In this document: positions 40,631-50,803 of the stretch, piece by piece
Layout: each line of letters begins with the position of its first letter
Numbering within the stretch: the first letter of the stretch is position 1
Assembly: GCF_001690185.1 (NCBI RefSeq)
Contig: NZ_LZGN01000022.1
Coordinates: 124,001-188,000 of the forward strand
Direction of reading: 5' to 3'
Source: Gilliamella sp. wkB308
GTDB lineage: Bacteria > Pseudomonadota > Gammaproteobacteria > Enterobacterales > Orbaceae
DNA length: 64,000 nt
Notes under the pieces: generated by a model
Databases searched by the model: none
Told to the model about the DNA's origin: nothing
The model's input: the letters and a program-made list of their open reading frames with translations, nothing else
Made by a program: the position numbers and the translations under genes

Positions 40631-41455
40631 ATGAAAAAGTATCTATATTTACCTACCTTAATATTATTGGGACTCGTGTTGATAAGTTGTGACACAGACA
40701 AAAGCAAGGACATAAAACAATCAGACAAAAAAGAAATTGTAGTTGGATTACCCCCTAGTATGCACAACATTCTAATGGAGCGAGTAGTTAAGCCCGAATT
40801 AGAAAAAAAAGGCTACAGCGTCAAACTGGTCAATTTTAGTTCTTTGCGGGATGCTAATACTGCGCTGGTTGAAGGGAGTATTGACATGAATGCTGCACAG
40901 CATCAAGATTATCTTGATGTTTATAACAAAGAGACCCATAACGACCTTGTCTCTTTAGTACACATTCCTTCCATATCTGCTGCTTTATTTTCACAGAAAC
41001 ATCATTCAATCAATGATATTGCATCCAATCAAATCATTGCAATCCCGAATGATCCCTCCAACACTTCTCGATCATTATTGTTGTTACAAAAAATAGGCTG
41101 GATCAAGCTTAAACCAGATACACAATCAGGCATAATCACCTTAAATGATATTATAGAAAACAGCTATAATTTAAAATTTAAAACGCTTTTATCAGAAATT
41201 ATTCCGCGAGTACTTGGCGAAGTTGATTACGCAATTATGCCAGGCGGTGTGGCATGGTTGAGTAAAGTGCCAGCTGATAATGTATTAATTCAAGAAGAAT
41301 TATCACCCAATTTAGAGCTAATGGTTGTCGTTAAAAAAGAAGATCTCAACACGGCATGGGCGAATGACGTTAAGCAACTTTACCAATCCGATAAACTTAA
41401 AAAATTTATTGAAGAAGATCCGGACGCTAAAGGTCGATTTATTTGGCCAAAATAG
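40631..41455 (+). CDS. MetQ/NlpA-family substrate-binding lipoprotein
   Basis: 274 aa from ATG 40631, six nt after AAGGA (ATG 40625 also possible). Lipobox LVLISC, then the NlpA-family core: EIVVGLPPSMHNILMERV, LVEGSIDMNAAQHQDYLD, IAIPNDPSNTSRSLLLLQ, VDYAIMPGG, and a C-terminus VKQLYQSDKLKKFIEE. It binds methionine or a related ligand for an ABC importer. No metN/metI-type genes are next to it, so it is an orphan binding protein and may use a transporter elsewhere. Confidence 0.82.
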   Translation: MKKYLYLPTLILLGLVLISCDTDKSKDIKQSDKKEIVVGLPPSMHNILMERVVKPELEKKGYSVKLVNFSSLRDANTALVEGSIDMNAAQHQDYLDVYNKETHNDLVSLVHIPSISAALFSQKHHSINDIASNQIIAIPNDPSNTSRSLLLLQKIGWIKLKPDTQSGIITLNDIIENSYNLKFKTLLSEIIPRVLGEVDYAIMPGGVAWLSKVPADNVLIQEELSPNLELMVVVKKEDLNTAWANDVKQLYQSDKLKKFIEEDPDAKGRFIWPK

Positions 41456-41469
41456 GATAGTTAAAAAAC

Positions 41470-41510
41470 AACCAATATCTTTATGTGGATAAAAGATATT
41501 GGTTTTATTA
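41470..41510 (+). terminator. Rho-independent terminator of the MetQ-like gene
   Basis: A 13-bp perfect stem (AACCAATATCTTT / AAAGATATTGGTT), 9-nt loop, then TTATTAT, starting 15 bp after the stop. The remaining 41511-41871 is very A+T-rich with no supported gene. Confidence 0.8.
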
Positions 41511-41871
41511 TAAAATCTAACCATTTAATCTTATCAGCATTTGAAATTTACCTTCGCTCCATTTTGCTTTAAAGTTATTTTCAACCCATTAAATAACAGC
41601 TAATCATGCTATGTTAAGTTTTTTAGGGTTATAAAATGACATTAGGTTCTATTAAACAAATCGTTATTTTTTTCACTTAACATTATTTAAATCTAAAAAA
41701 TTTTTTTTAATTTTTTATTAAGAATATTCATTCCAATATTTACAAATTTTTCTTTTTTTAATTTATTTATCTTATTGATTATAAATGAAATATTTGTAAT
41801 TTTTGCGTGGTGTTTATATATGATTGTGGTAAAATCGCAATCCCCAAAAAAGATAAAATTAAATAAAAGTA

Positions 41872-42801
41872 ATGACTAAAATTAAATATTTTTTAATTGT
41901 TGTTTGCAGTTTGGCTTTAGTCGGCTGTTTTGTACCAAGTAAAATTCAAACTATGATCGATAATCCAACTTCGAACGAAATAAAAGTAACCATTGATGGA
42001 ACTGAACACGTTATTCCTCCAGTTTCAAAGATCGATTACTCTTTTGAATTTGGTAAACATACTCTAGTTTATAACCAAGAAACTTTAAATATTCTGGTAA
42101 AACCCAATAGAAAGAATGAACTTAATATCATTAATCCAACATTAAATAATTACGTAATAATGAACTTCTATTTCATAGTCGAAAAAATGAAACCTGCTGA
42201 TTATGGTATGCTACTAATGTCTAAAAAAACAAGTATGACAACTGTATCAGTAATGTATGATGGAAAGGTAAAGGAAATAGAGTTACCTCTTAGTGTGACA
42301 AATGACTTATTTATTGATCAAAGCGAATATTGGTGGAAATATGATCTTGACAAACCTATACCGGAGAAAATAACGATCAGGGACTCTACCAAATTCTCGA
42401 CGATAAAAAAAATATACCGGGAAGCGGAGTTTTGGAAAATTGCGCCAGAATATGTAGAAGAATTAGATGATTATGATATACCTTTAGATAGAGTACGTTT
42501 TGTTGGACGTACACCTGAATTAAACAAATTACCGACATTTTCTATTCCTGATATTGCTTTAAATTCCATCGCTTGTGAACAAGGACGTAATGATATTCAA
42601 GCAAAACTCAATAATTGGCAGCAAATTTTAACCTTAACAGGGAGTGATTTCAGTGAAGGTTATAAAGATTTTAAATCAACAATAATCGATGCCAACACCG
42701 AAGTTTTCAAAAATTGTGATGGTTATAGTGAAGCATTAAATGATATTGCTGATGCACTCGAATCAATTAGCGATTTGAATTTTGTTATCTTGAAAGAATA
42801 A
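41872..42801 (+). CDS. Hypothetical lipoprotein
   Basis: A 309-aa protein with a lipobox (MTKIKYFLIVVCSLALVGC, Cys19). The N-terminal ~90 residues look like a small beta domain (IDNPTSNEIKVTIDGTEHVIPP). The middle holds many aromatic and charged residues (SEYWWKYDLD), and the C-terminus is helical (NDIQAKLNNWQQILTL ... LNDIADALESI). No family recognised. Stands alone between two terminators; no SD is clear. Probably a periplasmic-facing membrane lipoprotein. Confidence 0.65.
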   Translation: MTKIKYFLIVVCSLALVGCFVPSKIQTMIDNPTSNEIKVTIDGTEHVIPPVSKIDYSFEFGKHTLVYNQETLNILVKPNRKNELNIINPTLNNYVIMNFYFIVEKMKPADYGMLLMSKKTSMTTVSVMYDGKVKEIELPLSVTNDLFIDQSEYWWKYDLDKPIPEKITIRDSTKFSTIKKIYREAEFWKIAPEYVEELDDYDIPLDRVRFVGRTPELNKLPTFSIPDIALNSIACEQGRNDIQAKLNNWQQILTLTGSDFSEGYKDFKSTIIDANTEVFKNCDGYSEALNDIADALESISDLNFVILKE

Positions 42802-42848
42802 AAGGAATTGAAGTGTTGATATAAGCATTAATCTTCGTCTTTTTTGTG

Positions 42849-42890
42849 TTAAGGCATAAAATAATTTTTACTCATTTTATGTCTTAATTT
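42849..42890 (+). terminator. Terminator after the 41872 lipoprotein gene
   Basis: TTAAGGCATAAAAT pairs with ATTTTATGTCTTAA over 14 bp (one G-U), followed by TTT. Confidence 0.65.
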
Positions 42891-43083
42891 TCAAACAATA
42901 ATCAATAAAAAATCTATTTTTATAAGGAATACTTCGTTGATTGCTGACTGATTCGTCATAAAAAACACTAACCTAGATAAAAAAATATTGATATACATCA
43001 CAAAAATCAGAAAAAGATATTTTTCTAGACCTCAATCAACCTCATACTAATAACCAATCTTAATTAAAGAAAGGTATATCATT

Positions 43084-43983
43084 ATGATTAAAAGGAAATT
43101 AAAATTAGCAGCCATTATCAGTAGTTTTATCCTAAGTACTTCAACTGTTTTTGCTTCAATTGACGATGTAAAAGACCTTAAAATCATTAGTTACAATGTC
43201 TATAATGGTATGAAATTAGACGAAACAGACGGAAAACAGAAATTTATCGAATGGGCAAAAACACAAGATGCCGATATTATTGCCTGGCAAGAAATGAATT
43301 TTTTTACTCGTGAAAAGCTTGAAAAATTTGCCGCAAGTTATGGACATAAATATGCGGTATTATTGAAAGAAAAACCTGATGATGCCGCTTTTTTTCCTGT
43401 TGCCATTACGTCAAAATATCCAATAGTCAATGTTAATAAAGTCGTGGATAATCTATGGCATGGTGCGCTATATGCTGATATTGGCAATTATCATTTTGTT
43501 ATTACCCATATGAATCCATTTTGGACAGAAAAAAGAATTGATGAAATGAACTTAATAATCGATTCTATCAAATATAGCCGTGATCCAAATGGTAAATGGA
43601 TTATTGCCGGTGATTTAAACTCTTTTTCACCGGCGGATAAAGAAACCTACGATAAAAGTAATCTGTTAAACGATATCAAAGAAAAACAGAAACAAAGACC
43701 AATATTAGAAAATCTAGTTAACGGACAATTAAGTTATACCGTCCAGCAAAATTTATTGGATGCGGGTTTTATTGATGCCTTGAAAATTAAAAATAAAGCA
43801 TTTATAGCGACAGCGCCAACCAAAGTATTTTATGATCAAGCTTCAACACCGTTGCGTTATGATTATATTTATGTGTCCCCCCCATTAAAAAACGACGTAA
43901 TCGAAGTTAACGTTTTAAAAGACGATTTTACGGATAATTACTCTGATCATTATCCTGTGCAAATGATTATTAAAAATAAATAA
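43084..43983 (+). CDS. Secreted endonuclease/exonuclease/phosphatase-fold protein 1
   Basis: A 299-aa protein with an N-terminal signal peptide (MIKRKLKLAAIISSFILSTS then TVFASI; probable cut after FAS). EEP/DNase I-like motifs: ISYNVYNGM (Asn), IIAWQEMNFF (Glu), VITHMNPF (His), IIAGDLNSF (Asp, Asn), RYDYIYVS and YSDHYPVQM (Asp-His pair). All catalytic positions are kept. Substrates could be nucleic acid, phospho- or sphingolipid. It acts outside the cytoplasm. AAAGG precedes the ATG. A second EEP protein follows 198 bp on. Confidence 0.82.
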   Translation: MIKRKLKLAAIISSFILSTSTVFASIDDVKDLKIISYNVYNGMKLDETDGKQKFIEWAKTQDADIIAWQEMNFFTREKLEKFAASYGHKYAVLLKEKPDDAAFFPVAITSKYPIVNVNKVVDNLWHGALYADIGNYHFVITHMNPFWTEKRIDEMNLIIDSIKYSRDPNGKWIIAGDLNSFSPADKETYDKSNLLNDIKEKQKQRPILENLVNGQLSYTVQQNLLDAGFIDALKIKNKAFIATAPTKVFYDQASTPLRYDYIYVSPPLKNDVIEVNVLKDDFTDNYSDHYPVQMIIKNK

Positions 43984-43999
43984 TCACAACCTTGATAGC

Positions 44000-44027
44000 G
44001 AAAGCCATGTATCATTGCATGGCTTTC
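44000..44027 (+). terminator. Terminator-like hairpin after EEP gene 1
   Basis: GAAAGCCATG / CATGGCTTTC, 10-bp perfect stem with an 8-nt loop, 17 bp after the stop; no long U-run. Confidence 0.6.
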
Positions 44028-44181
44028 ATCAGTCATTTCCATATGCCAGTATTTTCCAAAAAATAATCATTAAGTTGTGATTGTGATCGCAACATATCCA
44101 TTCAAATTCAATTAATATCAAAAAAAGCATCAATTAATCTATCTCGAATTTATGAAACCCAAAAAGTTGTAGGATAAAGAT

Positions 44182-45087
44182 ATGAAGAAAAATTGTTTAG
44201 TATTGACTATAGTGAGTTTGTTTTCGTTATTTTCATATGCATTGGCAACAGAAGATTTAGTGATATCACAATATCAACATTCGCCGAATAAAGTGTATAC
44301 CGATAAAGATCAACCAGAAATTACCATTGCAAATTTCAACATTGCAGGCGGACTTAGAAAGCATAAGGTTAATTTAGATTTAGTTGCTAATGCGATTAAA
44401 GCAATGGATGCGGATATCATAACCCTTGAAGAAGTCGATCAAAATACCACACGTAGCGATGGCCTAGATCAAGCAAAAGTAATAGCAGAAAAAACGGGAA
44501 TGTACTATTTATTTGGCAAAGCAACGGAGATGAAAGGCGGTAATTACGGTAATGCCATATTGTCTAAATATCCAATAGTAAAAAGTAAAACTTTTTTGTT
44601 ACCCTCAGGCGATTTTGAACAAAGATCCGTGATGTTAAGCCAAATTAATGTGCCGGGTTTTGATTCGCCAATTTATGTATTCAATACTCATTTTGATTGG
44701 CATGAAGAAGATGAGGTAAGAATGTCACAAGCACGTTTTATTAATAGTATTGTGTTTGATGATCTGGACTTAGATGATGAATTTCCTAATTTGGTATCAG
44801 GAATTATGGTATTGTTAGGCGATTTTAATTCTGTTAAAAATGATAGAGTGATTAAAGAGCTTGAAAAATACTGGACTTTGGTGAAAAAAGAAAATGTCGA
44901 TACTCGCACTTGGCCAGCAGGAAATCCTGGATTAGATTTAGATCATATCTTTACAAGTCGAAATCAAATATGGCAAGTTGAGCAATTCATTATTCCCAAT
45001 GATGACAATGAGTGGAATGGTATCAAATGGCCACTTGTAAGCGACCACATTCCAGTAATCGCTAAATTAAAATTGATCGAGCAATAA
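44182..45087 (+). CDS. Secreted endonuclease/exonuclease/phosphatase-fold protein 2
   Basis: A 301-aa protein with a signal peptide (MKKNCLVLTIVSLFSLFSYA, cut near ALA). EEP motifs: IANFNIAGG, IITLEEVDQNT (Glu), YVFNTHFDWH (His), MVLLGDFNSVKND (Asp, Asn), DLDHIFTS and LVSDHIPVIAK (Asp-His). The pattern is nearer to the sphingomyelinase/endonuclease-like group than its neighbour, and the two share only the fold motifs. It is separated by a terminator from EEP 1, so expressed on its own. Export to periplasm or outside; substrate unknown. Confidence 0.82.
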   Translation: MKKNCLVLTIVSLFSLFSYALATEDLVISQYQHSPNKVYTDKDQPEITIANFNIAGGLRKHKVNLDLVANAIKAMDADIITLEEVDQNTTRSDGLDQAKVIAEKTGMYYLFGKATEMKGGNYGNAILSKYPIVKSKTFLLPSGDFEQRSVMLSQINVPGFDSPIYVFNTHFDWHEEDEVRMSQARFINSIVFDDLDLDDEFPNLVSGIMVLLGDFNSVKNDRVIKELEKYWTLVKKENVDTRTWPAGNPGLDLDHIFTSRNQIWQVEQFIIPNDDNEWNGIKWPLVSDHIPVIAKLKLIEQ

Positions 45088-45095
45088 ACAATGGA

Positions 45096-45120
45096 AATGG
45101 GCATATAGCCCATTGTCTTT
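45096..45120 (+). terminator. Terminator between convergent EEP 2 and transporter genes
   Basis: AATGGGC-ATATA-GCCCATT followed by GTCTTTT. Confidence 0.7.
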
Positions 45121-45127
45121 TAAGCAT

Positions 45128-46093
45128 TCATTTTAGTTTAGCAATTACATAAACATAAACTAGCTCGCTGATTAGTTCGATAAGTGTTTGTGTTACGATA
45201 ATTGCCGGTAAAATGGGTATTGCATTCGGTATGGCTAACGCTAAAGGTAAAATGACTAGCGCATTTCGAGTACCGGCACTAAAAGCTATCGCTCGACTTC
45301 CTGCGACGGAAACATGAAAACAACGACCGACAAACCATCCAACTAAGGGGGCGACAATAGCAAAAATTATATAAAATGGAATGACAGATAGGACGACTGA
45401 AAAATGACCTTTAAGCTGAGGTAGAACTGCCAAAATAACGATAAAAAGCGTTAATGCCGTGGCAGGAACGGGTAACATATTTAACCCATGTATCATGTTT
45501 TTGCCTGTTTGACTTCGCACAGCCCAGATTTGCATTATAGTTGCTAAACAAAAAGGAATGACCATTAACCAAATAAAAGCATGGATAAAGGGTTGGAGGT
45601 GAATAAGCTGATTGACCTGTTCGCCAATCATAAACGTTAAGTAAACAGGCAGTAAACACATTTGTAACAACAATAATAAAGGTGTTGCCATCAATAATAA
45701 ACGAGCATCTGCGCGTCCAAGATGAGAAAAAGTGACAACATAATCAATACAAGGCGCAAGTAACACAAGTAATACGCCCAGCTTAATCAAGGGAACGGAA
45801 GGTAGGAATAGCGCTAATAATCCAACCCCAACAGGTATAATAACAAAATTTGTTATAAGTAATGCCACCATAAATAGCTTATAAGACCAAAACTGTTTAA
45901 TATCAGTCACAGGAACTTGTAAAAAAGTGACAAATAACATGAATGCTAATGCTGGATTGATAAACATGTCGAATATTGAGGTGTTGTCTAAACAAAATAC
46001 CAGCGCAATAGCTATCATGACCACAGAAAAATAAATAGCTATCTGATTTTTTTCTAAGTTATCTTTGATTTGTTGCATAGTGTCATTATTCAT
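45128..46093 (-). CDS. BASS/ACR3-type membrane transporter
   Basis: 321 aa from ATG 46093; the frame runs to a TTG at 46132 and no start has a good SD. Nine to ten membrane segments. The pattern LLAPCIDYVVTFSHLGRADARLL and SVAGSRAIAFSAGTRNALVILPLALA fits the bile acid/arsenite (BART) superfamily, with the second Gly-Thr-Arg-Asn-Ala stretch typical of the arsenical-resistance-like subgroup. It lacks neighbouring ars genes, so arsenite export is not supported by context. Likely an anion exporter or importer. Confidence 0.72.
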   Translation of the reverse strand: MNNDTMQQIKDNLEKNQIAIYFSVVMIAIALVFCLDNTSIFDMFINPALAFMLFVTFLQVPVTDIKQFWSYKLFMVALLITNFVIIPVGVGLLALFLPSVPLIKLGVLLVLLAPCIDYVVTFSHLGRADARLLLMATPLLLLLQMCLLPVYLTFMIGEQVNQLIHLQPFIHAFIWLMVIPFCLATIMQIWAVRSQTGKNMIHGLNMLPVPATALTLFIVILAVLPQLKGHFSVVLSVIPFYIIFAIVAPLVGWFVGRCFHVSVAGSRAIAFSAGTRNALVILPLALAIPNAIPILPAIIVTQTLIELISELVYVYVIAKLK

Positions 46094-46681
46094 TAGGTAA
46101 TAACGAACAGATAGCATACCAGAAATCAACAAATTTAAAGAATGTAATATTCATGCCATTGGATATAAACAGTTATCATTGTATTACGGTTCAATTCAAA
46201 TTATTTGATTAATTATTTAGTTCAACTAGATAATTTTTTGATAGCATCTAAATGGAAAATACCTTGGATTTATTATCCATATCATTATTTTTCTTAAATT
46301 TATCACTTTAAAAAATCATAGCGATTATTCCAACTGTTTTTAATTTAAACTACGGATTCAAATTGGCAAGCTTTTATCAAAAATGCGATCTTTGTCACAT
46401 CAGATAATAAAAGCAAATTCGCTATTTAATTATTAACCATCTTTCATTGTTGAACTCGGTACACATAATCATATCTCTATTTTAGGGAAAAAATAGCATT
46501 GCATTTCAAAATGAAGCCAAATTAGCTTTTCATTTTGATACAAATAAAAGCTTTTTTTAAGAATTTCAATCCACCTGTAATCTGCAATCAAGATCACAAT
46601 TTATCATCACTCAAAAACCTATACTGATATTCATATTTCCGTCAATTCTTTTGTCGAATTTTTATAAATCAGGAGGTAGTA
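46094..46681. promoter_or_regulatory. Intergenic region with predicted CRP site
   Basis: About 590 bp without a gene. TGCAATCAAGATCACA (46583-46598) matches the CRP consensus TGTGA-N6-TCACA in 8 of 10 half-site bases and lies 84 bp before the glycosidase start, in keeping with a sugar-related gene. Confidence 0.5.
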
Positions 46682-48595
46682 ATGAAAACGCATGTCAAAA
46701 ATTGGATCACAATTGGGTTATTCACCGCATTTTGTTTGTCAGTTGATGCTGTGTGGGCTAAAGAATATCAATTAACAGGGCAACATACCCAAATCAGGCT
46801 ATCTGATAGTGACAATCAACAAAACGTCACATCGTTTAATATTACTAATCCCTTAACCAATGATTTAATCACTGTTAATACACTATTTGAGATTACGCTA
46901 AATTCGGGGCAAAAATTGACCGATAAAGATTTCCACTTAGATAATTTACAACAAAAAGACAATCAAATTTATTTAAATTTCACTGGTCATGATATTGCGA
47001 TTCAAACTCGATTGATTCTCAATGACGATAAACATTTTGCCAGTTATGAACTGCAAATCACACCGAAAAAACAGGCGCTTGAAATGTCAGCTGTTTCATT
47101 AATGCCATTTCATTCTCAAGCGCCATTTGTTTATGGTTCCGTTGTCAGTTCGCCGATTATTAGTGATACCTTTTTTATCATTCCCGAAAACCCTTTAACC
47201 CATACCGTTGCCTATGAAGGGGGTGTGTTGCAAAAAATTCCGCAAGCGATTCCGTTACAAGTCAATCACACCTTGAGTTACAAAACCTATATTGGAACCT
47301 ATGAAATAGGGCAATTAAGACGCAATGTAAATGAATTTCTTAATCAAGTTCGAGAGCGGCCATATAGCCCGTATTTGCATTACAACTCTTGGCTAGATAT
47401 TGGTTTTTTCAATCCTTATACTGAAAAAGAGGCACTGCTACGTATCGAGCAATATGGTGAAGAATTAGTTAAAAAACGTCAGGTTACCCTTGACGGTTAC
47501 CTGTTTGATGATGGTTGGGATAACTTAACCGGTAATTGGGGATTTAGTAATAATTTTCCGAATGAATTTAATAAATTAAAAACCGCATCTGAAAAATATG
47601 GTGCGGCACTTGGTATTTGGTTATCACCTTGGGGAGGATACAATAAACCACGTGATACTCGTGTTGCCAATGCGTTAAAACTGGGATACGAAACCATGGA
47701 TGGCAAACTTGCCTTATCTGGCCCTAAATACTACGCTAATTTTCATAAGAGAATTTTAGAATTAATTAAAAATCAGAATATTACGATGTTTAAACTTGAT
47801 GGAACAGGCAATGCGGATAAAGTGATCGCAGGTAGCCAATTTACCAGTGATTTTGATGCAGCGATCCATTTAATTCGAGATATGCGTAAAGCGAATGACC
47901 ATTTATATATCAATCTAACAACCGGAACACAGGCGACGCCGTCTTGGTTATTTTATGCCGACTCTATCTGGCGAGGTGGTGATGATGTCAATTATTATGG
48001 GCCAGGTAGTAAAGTTCAACAATGGTTGACTTATCGAGATGCGGAAACGTATCGTTCAATTGTCTTAAAAGGCCCCTTATTTCCATTAAATTCACTTATG
48101 CTTCATGGAATTGTATACGCTAAACAAGCAAAACATTTGCAACAAGAAACCGAAAATGACTTTGCCGATCAAGTTTGGAGTTATTTTGCAACAGGAACGC
48201 AATTACAAGAAATGTATATCACCCCTGAACTGATGACAACAAACAATTGGGATACGTTAGCATCGGCGGCGAATTGGACAAGAGATAACCAAAAAATATT
48301 ATTCGATACTCATTGGATAGGTAAAGATCCCACAAAATTAGGGGTATATGGTTGGGCTGGATGGACGCAAGATAAATCCATCATTACTTTACGCAATCCT
48401 TCAGATAAACAACAAATTTATTATCTTGATTTACAAAATGATTTAGAGTTACCGGTAAATGCAAGTTCGCATTTTAAAATTAACGTTGATTATCACAGTC
48501 AATCTTATGCGCAAAAACCAAATGTTATTGACAAAACAGCAATGATAACTTTAGCGCCATTTGAAACAGTAGTGATGTCATTAACCCCTCAATAA
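46682..48595 (+). CDS. Secreted GH36-like alpha-galactosidase family protein
   Basis: A 637-aa protein with a signal peptide (about 26 residues, ending VWA-KEY) and GGAGG before the ATG. After an N-terminal beta domain (~30-220) comes a TIM barrel: YNSWLDIGF, GYLFDDGWDN, LGIWLSPWGGY, MFKLDGTGNAD (Asp as likely nucleophile) and SIWRGGDDVNYYG (Asp as likely acid/base). A C-terminal beta domain follows. The order fits clan GH-D, nearest GH36 alpha-galactosidase or N-acetylgalactosaminidase. It would act in periplasm or outside on host or plant glycans. No transporter for the product lies beside it. Confidence 0.75.
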   Translation: MKTHVKNWITIGLFTAFCLSVDAVWAKEYQLTGQHTQIRLSDSDNQQNVTSFNITNPLTNDLITVNTLFEITLNSGQKLTDKDFHLDNLQQKDNQIYLNFTGHDIAIQTRLILNDDKHFASYELQITPKKQALEMSAVSLMPFHSQAPFVYGSVVSSPIISDTFFIIPENPLTHTVAYEGGVLQKIPQAIPLQVNHTLSYKTYIGTYEIGQLRRNVNEFLNQVRERPYSPYLHYNSWLDIGFFNPYTEKEALLRIEQYGEELVKKRQVTLDGYLFDDGWDNLTGNWGFSNNFPNEFNKLKTASEKYGAALGIWLSPWGGYNKPRDTRVANALKLGYETMDGKLALSGPKYYANFHKRILELIKNQNITMFKLDGTGNADKVIAGSQFTSDFDAAIHLIRDMRKANDHLYINLTTGTQATPSWLFYADSIWRGGDDVNYYGPGSKVQQWLTYRDAETYRSIVLKGPLFPLNSLMLHGIVYAKQAKHLQQETENDFADQVWSYFATGTQLQEMYITPELMTTNNWDTLASAANWTRDNQKILFDTHWIGKDPTKLGVYGWAGWTQDKSIITLRNPSDKQQIYYLDLQNDLELPVNASSHFKINVDYHSQSYAQKPNVIDKTAMITLAPFETVVMSLTPQ

Positions 48596-48601
48596 CCCTA
48601 A

Positions 48602-48630
48602 ACCACCTTACCTAATTTGAGTAAGGTGGT
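48602..48630 (+). terminator. Terminator-like hairpin after the glycosidase gene
   Basis: ACCACCTTAC / GTAAGGTGGT, 10-bp stem, 9-nt loop, 6 bp after the stop. Confidence 0.65.
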
Positions 48631-48760
48631 AACCTTATTATATTAATTGTCGTATTGATTTAAGATAACCAATAAGAAAAATAATTTCATTAAGCTATTT
48701 ACAATAGCGAAAAACATGATTATTATGCCGACCAATTTTAACAGCAAAGGAGAATTGATT

Positions 48761-48802
48761 ATGATTTGTATAACTAACCTTTGCAGGCTTATCGCAAAAT
48801 AA
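48761..48802 (+). CDS. Possible 13-aa leader peptide
   Basis: MICITNLCRLIAK with AAGGAG 8 nt before its ATG, in the 460-bp gap before rtcB. Such a good SD is notable in otherwise featureless A+T-rich DNA, but the peptide is too short to judge. The rest of 48631-49094 shows no gene. Confidence 0.25.
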   Translation: MICITNLCRLIAK

Positions 48803-49094
48803 TTGAATAATTCATCTTTTCATTCTTGCTTCAATTCATTCTGCTGATCTTAGCCTGCCTATTAAATTCATACCCATAATTTAAAAAACAATTTTTTTTG
48901 TTTATTGATGAAATCAAAGTCATTAACAACCCAAAAAATATGTTAGTTAACATCTAACTTTTATCGACAGCACAAAGATAATGTTGTCAGTAATGGCGAT
49001 CTAACATTGCCAAAATTAGTTGTTATTCATCTTTTGTATCACATTTAAATTATGAGTACTAAACAATAATAATATTTTTTAAATGGATTGATAT

Positions 49095-50183
49095 ATGGAC
49101 AATTCTATACAGATACTATCTGAAAAAGCCTTATACATCGCATCAAAAAACACGTGGATTGAAGGTTTAGCTATTCAACAATTACAGACTACTGCCGAAT
49201 TACCCAATATGGTTAAAGTAGTCGGTATGCCGGATCTTCATCCCGGAAAAGGGTACCCAATTGGCGCAGCTTATTTAAGTAGAGAAACCATTTATCCTGC
49301 ATTAATTGGCAGTGATATTGGTTGTGGGATGGGCTTTTGGCAAACCGATATTAATATTGCTAAATTAAGCATAGATAAATTGACACGGCAGATCGGGAAT
49401 ATTGATCAACCTGATGTCCGACATAAATATAACCTTGGTACAATTGGCGGAGGGAATCATTTTGCAGAGTTACAAAAGGTTAGCAAAATTTGTAACGAGC
49501 AACTTTTTGAACATTACCAACTTAATGCTAAAAAATTATTTTTGCTAGTGCATAGTGGGTCACGAGGATTAGGGCATGCTATTTTGCAAAACCAGCTATC
49601 ACGATTTGGTTATCAAGGTTTAGCTGATGAAAGTCCAGAAGCACTTGAATATTTAGCAAAACATGATAATGCGGTCGCATTTGCCATGCTAAATCGACAA
49701 GTGATTGCTGAAAGGTTGATGAATAACCTTAACACGCATGGACGTGAAATGTTGAATGTTTGTCATAATTTTTTACAAAAAGTGACACTTGATCATAAAA
49801 ATTATTGGTTACATCGCAAAGGGGCTTCCTCAGCAATGGATGACCTTGTTATTGTTCCAGGTTCTCGAGGGGATTATAGCTATTTAGTTAAACCGATACC
49901 GAATGAAGATCTACTCTTATCGCTCGCCCATGGTGCAGGGCGAAAATGGCGTCGAGCAGACTGTAAAGGCAAACTAGATCATCGTTACTCAATTGCTGAA
50001 CTAAAACGTACAAAATTAGGTAGCCGTGTCATTTGTGAAGACAGCAGTTTAATTTTTGAAGAAGCGCCACAAGCCTACAAATCAATAGATAGTGTGATTG
50101 AATCGATGCAACAAGCAAACCTTGTCACGGTTATTGCTCAACTTACACCAATATTGAATTATAAAACACAAGGAGGTCACTAA
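49095..50183 (+). CDS. RtcB-family RNA ligase (RtcB2 type)
   Basis: A 362-aa protein, shorter than classical RtcB (408 in E. coli). Conserved: [27 protein letters not shown] (metal-binding Cys/Asp), [12 protein letters not shown] (His), VHSGSRGLG, and [13 protein letters not shown] with the guanylated His. It joins 2',3'-cyclic phosphate and 5'-OH RNA ends using GTP and Mn. It is directly followed (1-bp overlap) by prfH, the known RtcB2-PrfH pair that repairs 16S rRNA cut in the decoding centre. Confidence 0.88.
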   Translation: MDNSIQILSEKALYIASKNTWIEGLAIQQLQTTAELPNMVKVVGMPDLHPGKGYPIGAAYLSRETIYPALIGSDIGCGMGFWQTDINIAKLSIDKLTRQIGNIDQPDVRHKYNLGTIGGGNHFAELQKVSKICNEQLFEHYQLNAKKLFLLVHSGSRGLGHAILQNQLSRFGYQGLADESPEALEYLAKHDNAVAFAMLNRQVIAERLMNNLNTHGREMLNVCHNFLQKVTLDHKNYWLHRKGASSAMDDLVIVPGSRGDYSYLVKPIPNEDLLLSLAHGAGRKWRRADCKGKLDHRYSIAELKRTKLGSRVICEDSSLIFEEAPQAYKSIDSVIESMQQANLVTVIAQLTPILNYKTQGGH

Positions 50184-50803
50184 TGGCAATACTCTTATTT
50201 TCGTCTGCCAGAGGACCAGATGAATGCACATTAACGGTAGCAAAAGCGGTAAAACAATTTTTGTTTGAAGCGAACAAATTAGCGTTAACCGCCGAAATTC
50301 TAGAAAGTATTATGGGCGATAAGCCCAATACTTATCGTTCGGTATTGATTTCTATTGAAGGTGATCAAAGTGAACTATTAATTGCTCGTTGGAGTGGTAC
50401 CTTGCAGTGGGTGTGTCAGAGTCCTTACCGACCACATCATAAACGTAAAAATTGGTTTATCGGTATTACTTGTTTACCAAATCCTGCGCCACTACTAGAT
50501 AGCGCAATTGAATTTTCAACAACGAAATCTTCAGGGGCAGGTGGGCAGCATGTGAATAAAACGGAGTCTGCTGTACGGGCAACGCATATTAGCACCGGTA
50601 TTACGGTTAAAGTTCAATCAGAACGTAGCCAACATGCAAATAAACGTATAGCAAAAGTGCTGTTAGCACATAAATTGGCTGAATATGAGGCAAATCAATA
50701 TCAACAACAAAAAGATATTCGTCAGCAATTTCATTATGCTATTCCTCGTGGTAACAGTAGTCTAGTATTTTATGGAGAACAGTTTTGGGAGGGTGGAAAA
50801 TAA
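50183..50803 (+). CDS. prfH: Peptide chain release factor H
   Basis: A 206-aa protein with the catalytic Gly-Gly-Gln at residues 120-122 in [20 protein letters not shown], followed by [14 protein letters not shown] and a basic tail. It lacks the stop-codon recognition domain of RF1/RF2, as PrfH does. It releases peptides from ribosomes stalled by cleavage near the 3' end of 16S rRNA (as by colicin E3 or CdiA nucleases), after which RtcB2 can reseal the rRNA. AAGGAGG stands before its ATG inside the end of the ligase gene. Confidence 0.9.
   Translation: MAILLFSSARGPDECTLTVAKAVKQFLFEANKLALTAEILESIMGDKPNTYRSVLISIEGDQSELLIARWSGTLQWVCQSPYRPHHKRKNWFIGITCLPNPAPLLDSAIEFSTTKSSGAGGQHVNKTESAVRATHISTGITVKVQSERSQHANKRIAKVLLAHKLAEYEANQYQQQKDIRQQFHYAIPRGNSSLVFYGEQFWEGGK

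Noticed and set aside
45128-46093. Arsenical-resistance (acr3/arsB) gene
   Set aside because: The fold fits the wider BART superfamily, but no arsR, arsC or arsH gene is nearby, so a substrate was not assigned.
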